Of a stretch of DNA of 64,000 bases, positions 8,177 to 16,066 are shown piece after piece. How positions within the stretch are numbered: position 1 is the stretch's first letter; each line of letters starts with the position of its first letter. Under the pieces are notes generated by a model. It saw only the letters and a program-made list of their open reading frames with translations. It was not told where the DNA came from and ran no database searches. Source of the DNA: an uncultured Clostridia bacterium (lineage in GTDB: Bacteria > Bacillota > Clostridia > Christensenellales > UBA1242); the NCBI GenBank assembly GCA_934793215.1, contig CAKVOP010000003.1, positions 62,001 through 126,000 on the forward strand, read 5' to 3'. A program made the translations under genes and the position numbers.

Positions 8177-8752
8177 ATGATATTTAGAATTTTTGAAGGA
8201 AACAAAGAAAATATTAAAAGCGTTGCAACTTTGCTTAACTACAAAGAAAAAGAGATCTGTATACGCAAAATAAACCGTGAGGGATTGTTTGCCATCAGCG
8301 TATATGGAGAAGACTATATGGACAGCCTTGAACTTGCAGCAAAACATCTTCCAAAACATGTCGCAAGAGAAATTGAGGTTATCGCACCAGATGGAATCAC
8401 AAGAGCAAATCTTTATTTTATAGCAAGAATTCCATTCTTGAATCCTCGTGAAAGTAAAATTGTGCCATTATTTGAAGCCGATACTCTTAAAAGTGCAAAT
8501 TATCTTGCCGACGAATTAACTTTGAGAGGTAAGCACGCAAAAGTGGTTGATATGAGCAGAAAAGTTGTTTGGGTAGATCAAAAGAATTATGCTTCCGCAC
8601 TCGTCCTTGGAACAGGTCTTTGTGCCGAAAAAGGTATTGACGATGTTAGAGCAATATCTCCTGATAGGGGACAAATTCTTGATAAGAATGGTCTTCAAGA
8701 ACGTTATGACCGCCTTTGGGGTAATATCTCAACCGAAAGAGAAAATGGATAA
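8177..8752 (+). CDS. Conserved-looking protein of unknown function
   Basis: A 191-residue soluble protein I do not recognise. There is no signal peptide, membrane helix or cysteine cluster. It has an alternating alpha/beta character, with two similar halves possible: an N-terminal part ending LPKHVAREIEVIAPDG and a central part KSANYLADELTLRGKHAKVVD, which reads like a two-strand plus helix unit. It has its own strong promoter, an AAGGAG ribosome site and a terminator, so it is a real, independently expressed gene. Codon usage matches its neighbours. Confidence 0.75.
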   Translation: MIFRIFEGNKENIKSVATLLNYKEKEICIRKINREGLFAISVYGEDYMDSLELAAKHLPKHVAREIEVIAPDGITRANLYFIARIPFLNPRESKIVPLFEADTLKSANYLADELTLRGKHAKVVDMSRKVVWVDQKNYASALVLGTGLCAEKGIDDVRAISPDRGQILDKNGLQERYDRLWGNISTERENG

Positions 8753-8766
8753 TTTTTAGTTAAAAA

Positions 8767-8796
8767 AAGACTGGTTTTAATAACCAGTCTTTTTTA
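8767..8796. terminator. Bidirectional terminator containing the end of the smr-type gene
   Basis: AAGACTGGTT (8767-8776) pairs with AACCAGTCTT (8782-8791), with A/T tails on both sides. It serves the convergent genes at 8177 and 8777. The last codons of the minus-strand gene (Lys-Thr-Gly-Tyr-stop) lie within this hairpin. Confidence 0.9.
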
Positions 8797-9130
8797 GTTG
8801 AATAATACTTATCCCGGGATTTGCATGGCCTAAATCTTCGTCATTATATATGCCTTTGTCAAGGTTTAAAATTGTTTGTGTTTTAGGGTCAAAGATATCC
8901 CAATGGTCTCCGCCGAAATAATCCACAATGAACCCTTGTCGTTTCCACAATGCAAGTTGTTTTTTTACTGCCTGTGCTATAACTCCTCCTTTGCCGTGAG
9001 AACCATATCCGTGGAGCAATTTCATTGCACAAATTCCCTCACGCTTTGCACTCTCAATTTCAATTTCTAGCACGGCAAGAGCGTATTCGACAGTGTAGCC
9101 ATCTTCTTTTAAATTTATAAACCTTAACAT
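8777..9130 (-). CDS. Smr-domain protein
   Basis: A 117-residue protein matching the small MutS-related (Smr) fold, a nuclease or nucleic-acid-binding domain found at the end of MutS2 and alone. The signature is visible at about residues 40-50 (LLHGYGSHGKGG), preceded by the AL-x-x-LE-x-EIESAKREG helix and followed by an IAQAVKKQL helix. A C-terminal extension of ~45 residues (FGGDHWDIF, LDKGIYNDEDLGHANPG) follows. The gene lacks MutS2 ATPase parts. Its coding end is inside the shared terminator. The nuclease role is inferred from the family only. Confidence 0.8.
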   Translation of the reverse strand: MLRFINLKEDGYTVEYALAVLEIEIESAKREGICAMKLLHGYGSHGKGGVIAQAVKKQLALWKRQGFIVDYFGGDHWDIFDPKTQTILNLDKGIYNDEDLGHANPGISIIQLKKTGY

Positions 9131-9190
9131 TTTACCTCCGCAAGCATTTTAGCATATTTGCGGATAGAAATAAAGAGTTTTCGGTCTGTT

Positions 9191-9937
9191 TTAGCCTTCC
9201 ATTATCATTTTATCTGCAATCAAAGCGATAAGTTCGCCATTAGTTGGCTTTTCGTTGCTAGAATAAATTTTTAAGCCAAATAGAGAATTGATGTTTTCTA
9301 TTTTGCCTCTGTTCCATGCAACTTCAATGGCATGACGCATACCTCTTTCGACTTTTGATGAACTAGTTTCAAACTTTTCAGCAATAGTAGGGTAAAGTTT
9401 TTTTGTTATGGAGCCAATAATTTCAGGCTCTTCAACGGCTAGTTTTACCGCTTCTCGAAGGAACTGATAACCCTTAATGTGAGCAGGAATCCCAATACTT
9501 ATAAAGATGTTTGAAATTTTTTCATCTAACTGTTTGTCGCCCTTATCACTTGCCACTTCATTCGTTCCATCTAGGTCGTCAAGCCTTTCCTCCAAAATTT
9601 CTGGTGAAACAGGCTTTACCATAAAGTAACTTGCACCTTCTTTGATTGCTTTGGAAACAAATCCACTATGTGAAATGCTTGAAAGAAAAATAACTTTTGG
9701 CATTCTTTCACCCATTTGAGTTTTGAGTTCATCAAGTACTTTAAATCCGTCCATTCCAGAAAGCAATACTTCCATTACGAGGAAATCGGGGCTTAAAGAA
9801 GTGACTTCTTTTACAACGTTTTCTCCGGCGTTTGATGAGCCAACTATTTTATAGTGTTCGTTTCCTTCAAAGTGTTTTACAAGTGTGCTACTTTCGTCGC
9901 CGTCTGCTATATAAATTGTTTTGATTTTGTTTTCCAT
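9191..9937 (-). CDS. spo0A: Sporulation master regulator Spo0A with Glu at the phospho-acceptor site
   Basis: A 248-residue response regulator controlling entry into sporulation. Residues 1-120 are the receiver and ~145-248 the Spo0A-specific DNA-binding domain, recognisable by HIKGYQFLREAV, ITKKLYPTIAEKF and the recognition-helix region SSSKVERGMRHAIEVAW. The conserved Lys108 (FMVKP) is present. The phospho-acceptor Asp56 of known Spo0A proteins is replaced by Glu56 (DFLVMEVLLSGMDG; codon GAA), and the N-terminal acidic pair reads ADGD instead of ADD. The ribosome site is AAAGGAG. Spo0A-box-like heptamers lie upstream, suggesting autoregulation. Presence of the gene marks the organism as a spore former. 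Confidence 0.95.
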   Translation of the reverse strand: MENKIKTIYIADGDESSTLVKHFEGNEHYKIVGSSNAGENVVKEVTSLSPDFLVMEVLLSGMDGFKVLDELKTQMGERMPKVIFLSSISHSGFVSKAIKEGASYFMVKPVSPEILEERLDDLDGTNEVASDKGDKQLDEKISNIFISIGIPAHIKGYQFLREAVKLAVEEPEIIGSITKKLYPTIAEKFETSSSKVERGMRHAIEVAWNRGKIENINSLFGLKIYSSNEKPTNGELIALIADKMIMEG

Positions 9938-9978
9938 ATTTTTCTCCTTTTTATTTTGACAAGTTTAAGATACCACTT

Positions 9979-10042
9979 TTCGTCATGTTATGAAAATAAT
10001 TAAGGTGTGAGGCATGGGCGAGTATTGTTGATTTTTGTCGAA
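9979..10042. promoter_or_regulatory. Spo0A-box-like sites between spo0A and the next lipoprotein gene
   Basis: TGACGAA on the minus strand (9979-9985) and TGTCGAA on the plus strand (10036-10042) match the 0A-box consensus TGNCGAA. The first lies between plausible -35 and -10 sequences of spo0A (minus strand TTTCAT and TATCTT). This 294-bp intergenic region contains the upstream regions of both divergent genes. Confidence 0.55.
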
Positions 10043-10231
10043 AAAAAGTGAAAGGTGTCAAAACGAAAGTTTAGTCGCGTAAAAGTGGTATTTTTCAACT
10101 TGAAATAATATTTTTCGCATGAGAAATAGACCTTTTTGCAAAACTTTGTCGCTTTAACGAAAATACATTTTTATTGTAGATATATTTGCCAAAGAGTAAT
10201 AATATATGTTATGATTAATTAAGGAGGGGAA

Positions 10232-11158
10232 ATGAAAAAAATAAATAAAGGTTTAGCTTCATGTGCTATTGCTGGTGTGCTAGCATTGTCGGCATTCGCC
10301 TTTGTAGGATGTGGAGACAAAAGTAACGGGAAACAATATGTGAAAGATATCTACTCAATGGGCATGGTAACCGCCTCGAATTATTTTCAACAAAATAAAG
10401 CAATGACGCTTGCCCTTGATAATGCAGTCAGTGACGAGGTAAAAGACACATTAAAGGAATATGTTGGAATGTTTGATGGGCTTTTGAGTAATAAGATTAA
10501 TCCAAAAGAAAGTGAGATTGTCGAAGGGGAAACAAGTTTTGGAATATACTCTAAGAGTTTGTCTCTTACAGTAGATAATATTGTTTATACAATGTTGTAC
10601 AACGAAGTTAAAGAGGGAACGAATGAAGAGATTGATGAGGATAAAATCGAAACAGAAACATCTACTTTCTTGTATGGAATAGTAAATGTTGGAGAAGGGG
10701 ATAGTTTATTAACATACAACGTTGTGGGTTCTCGAACTATTGAAAGCGAAGATGAGAAAGGCGTTGTAGAGCTTGAAAGTGAACTAATGATTATATTTTC
10801 AACTGACAACCTTTATGCCGAAGGGACAGATGCAGTGGAAGAAATTGATTTGACAAAACTTACCAGTTACGTTGTAATTGAGCAGGAAGTTGAAGACAAT
10901 GAGATTGAATATGCTTATACAACAAAACTAAATGGTAAAGTTAAAACAACAGAAATTGAATGGGAAAATGATGGTGGTGCTGAGAGCCTAGAAATTAAAA
11001 TAAAAGAGGGGTCAGCCAAAACTAAATATGTTCTCACAAGAATTGATAATGATAAATATAGCGTGAAAATAAAGGCAAATTCAAATAATATACTGTTCTA
11101 CATGGTTAATAAGAATGGTGAATGGGAATTTGAAAATTTAAATGAAAATGCAATATAA
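10232..11158 (+). CDS. Lipoprotein of unknown function
   Basis: A 308-residue secreted lipoprotein with a standard signal peptide and lipobox ending at Cys27 (FAFVGC). The mature part is acidic and mostly beta, without recognisable motifs. It reads like a substrate-sensing or LolA-like beta protein (alternating strands LTSYVVIEQEVEDNE, YAYTTKLNGKVKTTEIEW) but no family can be assigned. The ribosome site AAGGAGGGG is very strong. A probable promoter is TTGCCA (10186) with TATGAT (10210), 18 nt apart. It is divergent from spo0A across a region with Spo0A-box-like sites. Confidence 0.8.
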   Translation: MKKINKGLASCAIAGVLALSAFAFVGCGDKSNGKQYVKDIYSMGMVTASNYFQQNKAMTLALDNAVSDEVKDTLKEYVGMFDGLLSNKINPKESEIVEGETSFGIYSKSLSLTVDNIVYTMLYNEVKEGTNEEIDEDKIETETSTFLYGIVNVGEGDSLLTYNVVGSRTIESEDEKGVVELESELMIIFSTDNLYAEGTDAVEEIDLTKLTSYVVIEQEVEDNEIEYAYTTKLNGKVKTTEIEWENDGGAESLEIKIKEGSAKTKYVLTRIDNDKYSVKIKANSNNILFYMVNKNGEWEFENLNENAI

Positions 11159-11176
11159 AAATCGTATAAATAGTAT

Positions 11177-11207
11177 AAAAAATCGCAGTTAAACCTGCGA
11201 TTTTTTT
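11177..11207. terminator. Bidirectional terminator
   Basis: AATCGCAG (11181-11188) pairs with CTGCGATT (11195-11202), flanked by A and T runs, between two convergent lipoprotein genes. Confidence 0.9.
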
Positions 11208-11233
11208 ACTTTGAATTATTAAAAACAAACTAG

Positions 11234-12127
11234 TTAAGCTTTGTAGCTTGTTCCGCCGAGATAAGTTGTTCCAGCTACAGGAGTTACAGTTTCAAATTCC
11301 CCCTCTGTTGTTTTTGATACTCTTAATGTGTCGATTTGTCCAGCTTTATATTCGAATGTTGCACCGTATCCGTTACCATATTCAACCCAAACATTTTCGA
11401 TGTGACCATTTTCCATTACAAATTTTCCAGGGTTAGTTCCAGAATAAGAGTTCGCATTTACAAACATGTATCCAATTTTTCCACCAGTGATTGTTGAGTT
11501 GAGTTCACCACTAGCGTTTGCTCCAACCCAAAGGTCTTGTGAATAAACTGCATAATATTTGTCAGCATACTTTGTTCCGCCGATTTCATTTCCTGTGATT
11601 TGACCGCTTGTCATTTTGAAAGTTCCTGCACGTGTAACATAAACACCAGTTGCGTAAGAGTCTTCCATATAACCACCAGTGATTGTTGCTCCGTCTACAA
11701 CAAGTCCGTTGTTGTTGTCAACGCGAACAGCTCTGCCTTTCTTGTTTGCGTCAACCTTAACATCTTTAAGTGTTAAAATCTTTCTTTCTGTTGTTTTAAT
11801 GCGGATAAGTTGAGCAAAATCTTCTCCTACAGTTTTGTCTGCTGTGATTGAATATTTCCCCATTCCATCAATAGTGATTGTATAAGGCACATCAAATGTC
11901 TCGCCAAGTACGACATTTTTATGAAGTTTAAGTGTTACGCCATCATTTAAAGCCTTTACTGCATCAGCCCAAGTGTCAACATATGTTGTTTCTGTACCAA
12001 TAACTTCGATTTTTCCTGCGTGTTTGTCGCTTTCACCACAACCAGCAAGTGCAAATCCTGAACACATAATACCTACGCCACAAAGTACTGCTGAAAATTT
12101 CTTGAATTTTGAATTAAAATCTTTCAT
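11234..12127 (-). CDS. Lipoprotein with right-handed beta-helix repeats
   Basis: A 297-residue predicted lipoprotein, lipobox Cys30 (FALAGC). Residues ~55-290 have the short repeating strand-turn pattern of right-handed parallel beta-helices (ILTLKDVKVDANKK, GLVVDGATITGG, TFKMTSGQITGNEIGG, NSTITGGKIGYMF, KFVMENGHIENVW), as in pectate-lyase-like and adhesin proteins. No lyase catalytic residues can be picked out. The ribosome site is AAAGGAGGAG. Upstream are a good promoter and, 42 bp further, a tandem pair of Spo0A boxes, so expression may change at sporulation onset. Confidence 0.8.
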   Translation of the reverse strand: MKDFNSKFKKFSAVLCGVGIMCSGFALAGCGESDKHAGKIEVIGTETTYVDTWADAVKALNDGVTLKLHKNVVLGETFDVPYTITIDGMGKYSITADKTVGEDFAQLIRIKTTERKILTLKDVKVDANKKGRAVRVDNNNGLVVDGATITGGYMEDSYATGVYVTRAGTFKMTSGQITGNEIGGTKYADKYYAVYSQDLWVGANASGELNSTITGGKIGYMFVNANSYSGTNPGKFVMENGHIENVWVEYGNGYGATFEYKAGQIDTLRVSKTTEGEFETVTPVAGTTYLGGTSYKA

Positions 12128-12179
12128 TTCTCCTCCTTTAAAATTTTAACTATATTTACTATCTCCATAGTATACTAAA

Positions 12180-12209
12180 TATATACCATAAAAATTACAA
12201 AGGTGTCAA
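12180..12209 (-). promoter_or_regulatory. Promoter of the beta-helix lipoprotein gene
   Basis: On the minus strand TTGACA (12204-12209) and TATATA (12180-12185) are 18 nt apart, about 55 bases before the start codon. Confidence 0.65.
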
Positions 12210-12250
12210 ACAAATTTGCGAACTTAATTGTTATAAATTTGAAAAAATCA

Positions 12251-12267
12251 TTCGACAGAATTCGACA
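12251..12267 (-). promoter_or_regulatory. Tandem Spo0A boxes, 10-bp spacing
   Basis: Two perfect TGTCGAA heptamers on the minus strand (12261-12267 and 12251-12257), separated by 3 nt so that their starts are 10 bp apart. This is the direct-repeat geometry on which Spo0A dimers bind in characterised targets. The site is 42 bp upstream of the lipoprotein -35 and about 45 bp upstream of the glnS promoter region. Confidence 0.7.
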
Positions 12268-12359
12268 TTAATCCTTATTTACTGAAAAATGTTTCATTTT
12301 CTTGACTTTTTGTTTAAATAGTGCAAATATATATGTATAATTTTTTATGGGAGTAAAAT

Positions 12360-14039
12360 ATGATAAATTTAGACAACATCACACCTACAAATTTTATTGA
12401 AGACGAGATTTATGAAGACTTAAAAGCAGGCAGAAGCAAAGAGGTTATAACTCGTTGTCCACCTGAACCAAGCGGGTATTGGCACATTGGGCATTGCAAG
12501 GCGTGGATGATTGATTTTGAAACCGCAATAAAGTTTGGGGGGTACACATACCTTCGTATGGACGACACAAACCCAAGCAGAGAACAAGGTGAATTCGCCG
12601 ATAGTTATCTTGCTGACCTTAAATGGCTTGGATATACTCCAAAAGCGATGATTTTTGCAAGTGAAGCGTATTTTGACAAGATTTATGAAATCGCCGAAAA
12701 AATGATTATGAATGGTGATGCATATGTTGACGAACTTACACAAGAAGAACAACTTAAAATGAAAGGGACCCTTACAGAGCCAGGACAAAATAGCCCATAT
12801 AGAGACAGACCAAGGGAAGAGAGTTTAAAACTTTTTAGAGAAATGAAAGCGGGCAAATTCCCAGATGGTTCACTTACTCTCCGTGCGAAGATAGACATGT
12901 CTCACCCCAATATTTTAATGCGTGACCCTATTATGTACAAAATTTCGCGCGAGCATCACTATAAAACTGGCGACAAATGGTGCATTTATCCAATCTATGA
13001 CTTTGCTCATCCAATGGAAGACGCCCTAGAGGGTGTAACATACAGTCTCTGTGATATAACTTTTAGAGTTCACAGAGAGGTTTATGAATGGTTTATCGAA
13101 CATGGGTGGGGAAAACCATTTGCTCCAAAGCAAAGAGAATTTTCAACATTAAACCTTGAAAATGTGCTTCTTGGGAAGCGTTATCTTAAAGCCTTGGTAA
13201 ATGCTGGCGAAGTTCTTGGCTGGGACGACCCTAGATTTCTTACCATTGTGGGAATGAAAAGAAGGGGATACACTGCTAATGGCGTTAAAAACTTTATTAG
13301 AAGTTTGGGGGTTGTTGCAAGTGAAAGTACCATACCATTTTCAAGCCTTGAGCACTTTATTCGTGAAGACCTAAACAATGTTGCTACGAGAGCAATGGTT
13401 GTTTTGGATCCTTTGAAGGTTGTAATTACTAATTGGGAAGAAGGCAAAACTGAAAGAATAGAAGTTGATAATAATCCAAATGACGAAAATTCTGGTAAAC
13501 ACGAAGGGTTGTTTGGCAAGGAAATCTACATTGAAAAAGACGACTTTGCTCTTGATCCACCTCCAAAGTATAATCGTCTCGTAAAAGGCGGAATGGTGCG
13601 TCTCAAAGGTGCCTATATAATTAAATGTAACGATGTTATTTTTGATAAAGAAGGAAACATTGATCACCTTGAATGCGAATATATTCCAGGGACGAAAAGC
13701 GGGCAAGACAACAGCGGGATTAAGGTTAAAGGAACAATCCACTTTGTTGCAAAAGATAATGCGTTTGAGTGCACAATAAGAAACTTCAAAAATTTGACTA
13801 AAAAAGAATATTTGTGGCCAAGCAAAGCACTTGAATCTGGTGTTAGTATAAACGAAGTTTTGGAGCCTAATTCACTCGTAGAAACGAAGGCGCTTGCAGA
13901 GAGATTTTTGCTTTCGGCAAAGCCATATGATAAATTCCAGTTTATGAGAAAAGGTTACTATACGCTTGATAAAGATTCAACTGAAGATAATTATATTTTC
14001 AACTCAACTATTTCATTAAAGGATAGTTTTAATAAATAA
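12360..14039 (+). CDS. glnS: Glutamine--tRNA ligase
   Basis: A 559-residue class I aminoacyl-tRNA synthetase charging tRNA-Gln directly. The HIGH motif is in PPEPSGYWHIGHCKAW (residues ~35-50). GlnRS-specific features follow: YLRMDDTNPSRE, the DKWCIYPIYDFAHPMEDALEGVT region split by the family's SLC signature, LGKRYL in place of the KMSKS-like loop, and GWDDPRFLTIVGMKRRGY. The C-terminal half carries the two beta-barrel anticodon-binding domains. GlnRS is patchily distributed in Clostridia, many of which use the Glu-tRNA amidotransferase route instead. The start ATG follows GGGAG; TATAAT at 12336-12341 is the likely -10. Confidence 0.93.
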   Translation: MINLDNITPTNFIEDEIYEDLKAGRSKEVITRCPPEPSGYWHIGHCKAWMIDFETAIKFGGYTYLRMDDTNPSREQGEFADSYLADLKWLGYTPKAMIFASEAYFDKIYEIAEKMIMNGDAYVDELTQEEQLKMKGTLTEPGQNSPYRDRPREESLKLFREMKAGKFPDGSLTLRAKIDMSHPNILMRDPIMYKISREHHYKTGDKWCIYPIYDFAHPMEDALEGVTYSLCDITFRVHREVYEWFIEHGWGKPFAPKQREFSTLNLENVLLGKRYLKALVNAGEVLGWDDPRFLTIVGMKRRGYTANGVKNFIRSLGVVASESTIPFSSLEHFIREDLNNVATRAMVVLDPLKVVITNWEEGKTERIEVDNNPNDENSGKHEGLFGKEIYIEKDDFALDPPPKYNRLVKGGMVRLKGAYIIKCNDVIFDKEGNIDHLECEYIPGTKSGQDNSGIKVKGTIHFVAKDNAFECTIRNFKNLTKKEYLWPSKALESGVSINEVLEPNSLVETKALAERFLLSAKPYDKFQFMRKGYYTLDKDSTEDNYIFNSTISLKDSFNK

Positions 14040-14051
14040 ATGTGTATGGAT

Positions 14052-14089
14052 AAAAAATACATTAACAGCAAATTGTTAATGTATTTTTT
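14052..14089. terminator. Strong bidirectional terminator after glnS
   Basis: A 16-bp stem, 14052-14067 with 14074-14089 (core TACATTAACA/TGTTAATGTA), with a 6-nt loop and A/T-rich flanks. Confidence 0.9.
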
Positions 14090-14186
14090 ATTTTAAAATG
14101 TATAAGTTTTCTTAAAAAACAGCTTTGTTTAATAAGATTTTAATGCACACTCCCATTTGTTTATCAACAAAACTGGAAGATAAACA

Positions 14187-14756
14187 TCATCTACTTGTGC
14201 GTTCGTCAGCTGTAAATGGTTTGTCCACTTGCCATATTTTACCATTAATAAATTGGGTTAACGCCATGGTAAAGGCTTGAGCGTTGAGGTCGATTCTAGT
14301 AATCTTTTCGTGCGTCAAGAGACCAATACCGCCAGTATAACTTCTTAAATCGGTTTCGTGGAAAATTGTATCCATAACAGTTCCAAGAGTCTTTTCTTTT
14401 ATGTCCTTTACATATTTTTCTGGCACGGGGAAACTCGCACTTGTGCCAAAACTAAAGTTGCCATTTTTATCACTGATAACTGAAACATTTGTTATAAACC
14501 AATGACCAAAATTGTATACTAATCCTGACTCAACAGCCATAAACAAATCTGCATCAATATTGTGTTCTTTGGCATATTTAATTGTGTTTTTTACGCGATT
14601 TAACGCGCCTTGGTATGTCTCGTCGTTGACAGGTTGCTCGCTAACATTTGATGCAGCACTTACTCCTTCAATATCAATATCTTTAAAATAACCTTCTAGT
14701 GCTTCTAACGCACCTTTAATTTTTCCAGGGTTCTTTGTCCCAATTAATACTTTCAT
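14187..14756 (-). CDS. yjjX: Inosine/xanthosine triphosphatase (YjjX/DUF84 family)
   Basis: A 189-residue house-cleaning NTPase expected to hydrolyse non-canonical purine triphosphates (ITP, XTP). Family marks are the N-terminal GTKNPGKIKGALEA phosphate-binding segment, the AVESGLVY segment carrying the catalytic acidic residue near residue 75, and the C-terminal YTGGIGLLTH motif. Length is close to the family norm. The ATG follows AGGAGG. The gene stands alone, convergent to glnS. Confidence 0.88.
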   Translation of the reverse strand: MKVLIGTKNPGKIKGALEALEGYFKDIDIEGVSAASNVSEQPVNDETYQGALNRVKNTIKYAKEHNIDADLFMAVESGLVYNFGHWFITNVSVISDKNGNFSFGTSASFPVPEKYVKDIKEKTLGTVMDTIFHETDLRSYTGGIGLLTHEKITRIDLNAQAFTMALTQFINGKIWQVDKPFTADERTSR

Positions 14757-15102
14757 ATGTTCCTCCTAAATTAAAAATTGCTGTAAAAAAACCTCCTTAT
14801 ACTAACAACAATAAACACAGCAAAGAAATATTGGTTGCGTTATTGCCATTCATAAGAAGATTTTTGCAAATATTCCCAATTTATATCAATCTGGAATGGA
14901 CATACGAGATCGATAATTTAATTATATGTTTTTTCATCTATTTGTCAATACTTTAAAAAAGAATTTTTAATTTTTTTTTGATAAAAACAGTTTAATTGTT
15001 GGCATAAAGTAAATGAGAAAATATAAAAATTAAAATTGTGTCATTTGATATTCCCTAGAAGTAAAATGTATTAGATTGGAATATAATATAGGAGTATTAT
15101 TT
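14757..15102. other. Gene-free AT-rich spacer
   Basis: These 346 bases separate two divergent genes. I see no convincing gene or RNA in them. A TATAAT (15082-15087) lies 15 nt before the collagen-like gene and may be its -10, but the expected -35 position shows no consensus; a sporulation sigma factor may be used instead. Confidence 0.5.
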
Positions 15103-15885
15103 ATGGTTTGTAGATGGGTTTGCCATAATTCGCGGTCTAATAATCAAAACGATATGGCGGAATTAAATCATCAATATTATCAATATATTGTTACGCCGTT
15201 ATTCCGCGGAGCGACTGGAGCCACGGGTTCAACGGGTGCTGTTGGGCCCCAAGGAGAGCGCGGAGAGATTGGCCCGAAAGGAGCAACTGGTGCTGCCGGA
15301 CCTACAGGGGTGACAGGCCCAAAGGGAGACATGGGTGAACCGGGTGAAAGAGGCGAGAAAGGAGATGCGGGCGAGAAAGGGCCCCAAGGCGAAATAGGGC
15401 CAAAGGGGGATACTGGTGAACGTGGTGAAAAGGGTGAAACTGGGGCTGATGGCAAGCAAGGTGCTACTGGTCCCCAAGGGGAGCCAGGAGTCATATCAAA
15501 TCAAAATGCAACGATATTGTCTATGGCGGGACAGGATTTAGTCATCGGCAACCCTATAACGATGTCTACTATATTGACAAATAATGGGCTTATTATTGGT
15601 GGCACTTCAATCACAGTGCCAGTTACAGGAACATATATAGTAACCTTTTATGTAAATAGAGCATCTTCTGCTGCTGGTACTGATGGCATATCAATAGCAA
15701 TAGATGGAAAGACGATAGCTTATACTTCAAGACCTTTAAGCGAGGAGTCGACATCAAGTGGGTACTTTGTGATGAATCTAGATGAAGGCAATGCAATATC
15801 TCTTGTGCCAGTTATAATCAATGCAAAACGACTTGAGGCAAGCGGGGGCGCAAGTGCGACTCTTACAGTAATACGTATTTCTTAA
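15103..15885 (+). CDS. Collagen-like repeat protein, probable exosporium/spore-surface protein
   Basis: A 260-residue protein with three parts: a short N-terminal region with Cys3 and Cys7 (1-35), 31 uninterrupted Gly-X-Y triplets (residues ~36-129, with many GPK, GER, GEK and GAT units), and a C-terminal beta-sandwich (~130-260) like the BclA trimerisation domain (ITVPVTGTYIVTFYVN). Such proteins form the hair-like nap of Bacillus and Clostridioides spores. There is no signal peptide, as usual for spore-surface proteins. ATG 15103 has GGAG 8 nt upstream. The repeat DNA is markedly more GC-rich than its surroundings because of Gly and Pro codons. Confidence 0.87.
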   Translation: MVCRWVCHNSRSNNQNDMAELNHQYYQYIVTPLFRGATGATGSTGAVGPQGERGEIGPKGATGAAGPTGVTGPKGDMGEPGERGEKGDAGEKGPQGEIGPKGDTGERGEKGETGADGKQGATGPQGEPGVISNQNATILSMAGQDLVIGNPITMSTILTNNGLIIGGTSITVPVTGTYIVTFYVNRASSAAGTDGISIAIDGKTIAYTSRPLSEESTSSGYFVMNLDEGNAISLVPVIINAKRLEASGGASATLTVIRIS

Positions 15886-16006
15886 AAATATGTGGAATCA
15901 AACTCAAACTTAAAATCACCACAAAAAACTTAATTTGTCATAACTAAACCGCTATAAATAGAAATAAACCATTGTAAAAGTCTTTTTGTGGAAAATTGTA
16001 AGTTGA

Positions 16007-16041
16007 AAAAAAAGAGCCACGAAATTTTTGGCTCTTTTTTG
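16007..16041. terminator. Bidirectional terminator
   Basis: AAAGAGCCA (16011-16019) pairs with TGGCTCTTT (16029-16037), flanked by A and T runs, between the convergent collagen-like and CYTH genes. Confidence 0.9.
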
Positions 16042-16066
16042 TTTGCAATACATAAAATTTTGTAAA

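Noticed and set aside
15180..15494. Long Pro-rich open frame antisense to the collagen-like gene
   Set aside because: It is the mirror of the Gly-X-Y coding repeat, with no ribosome site or promoter; an expected shadow of GC-rich repeat codons.
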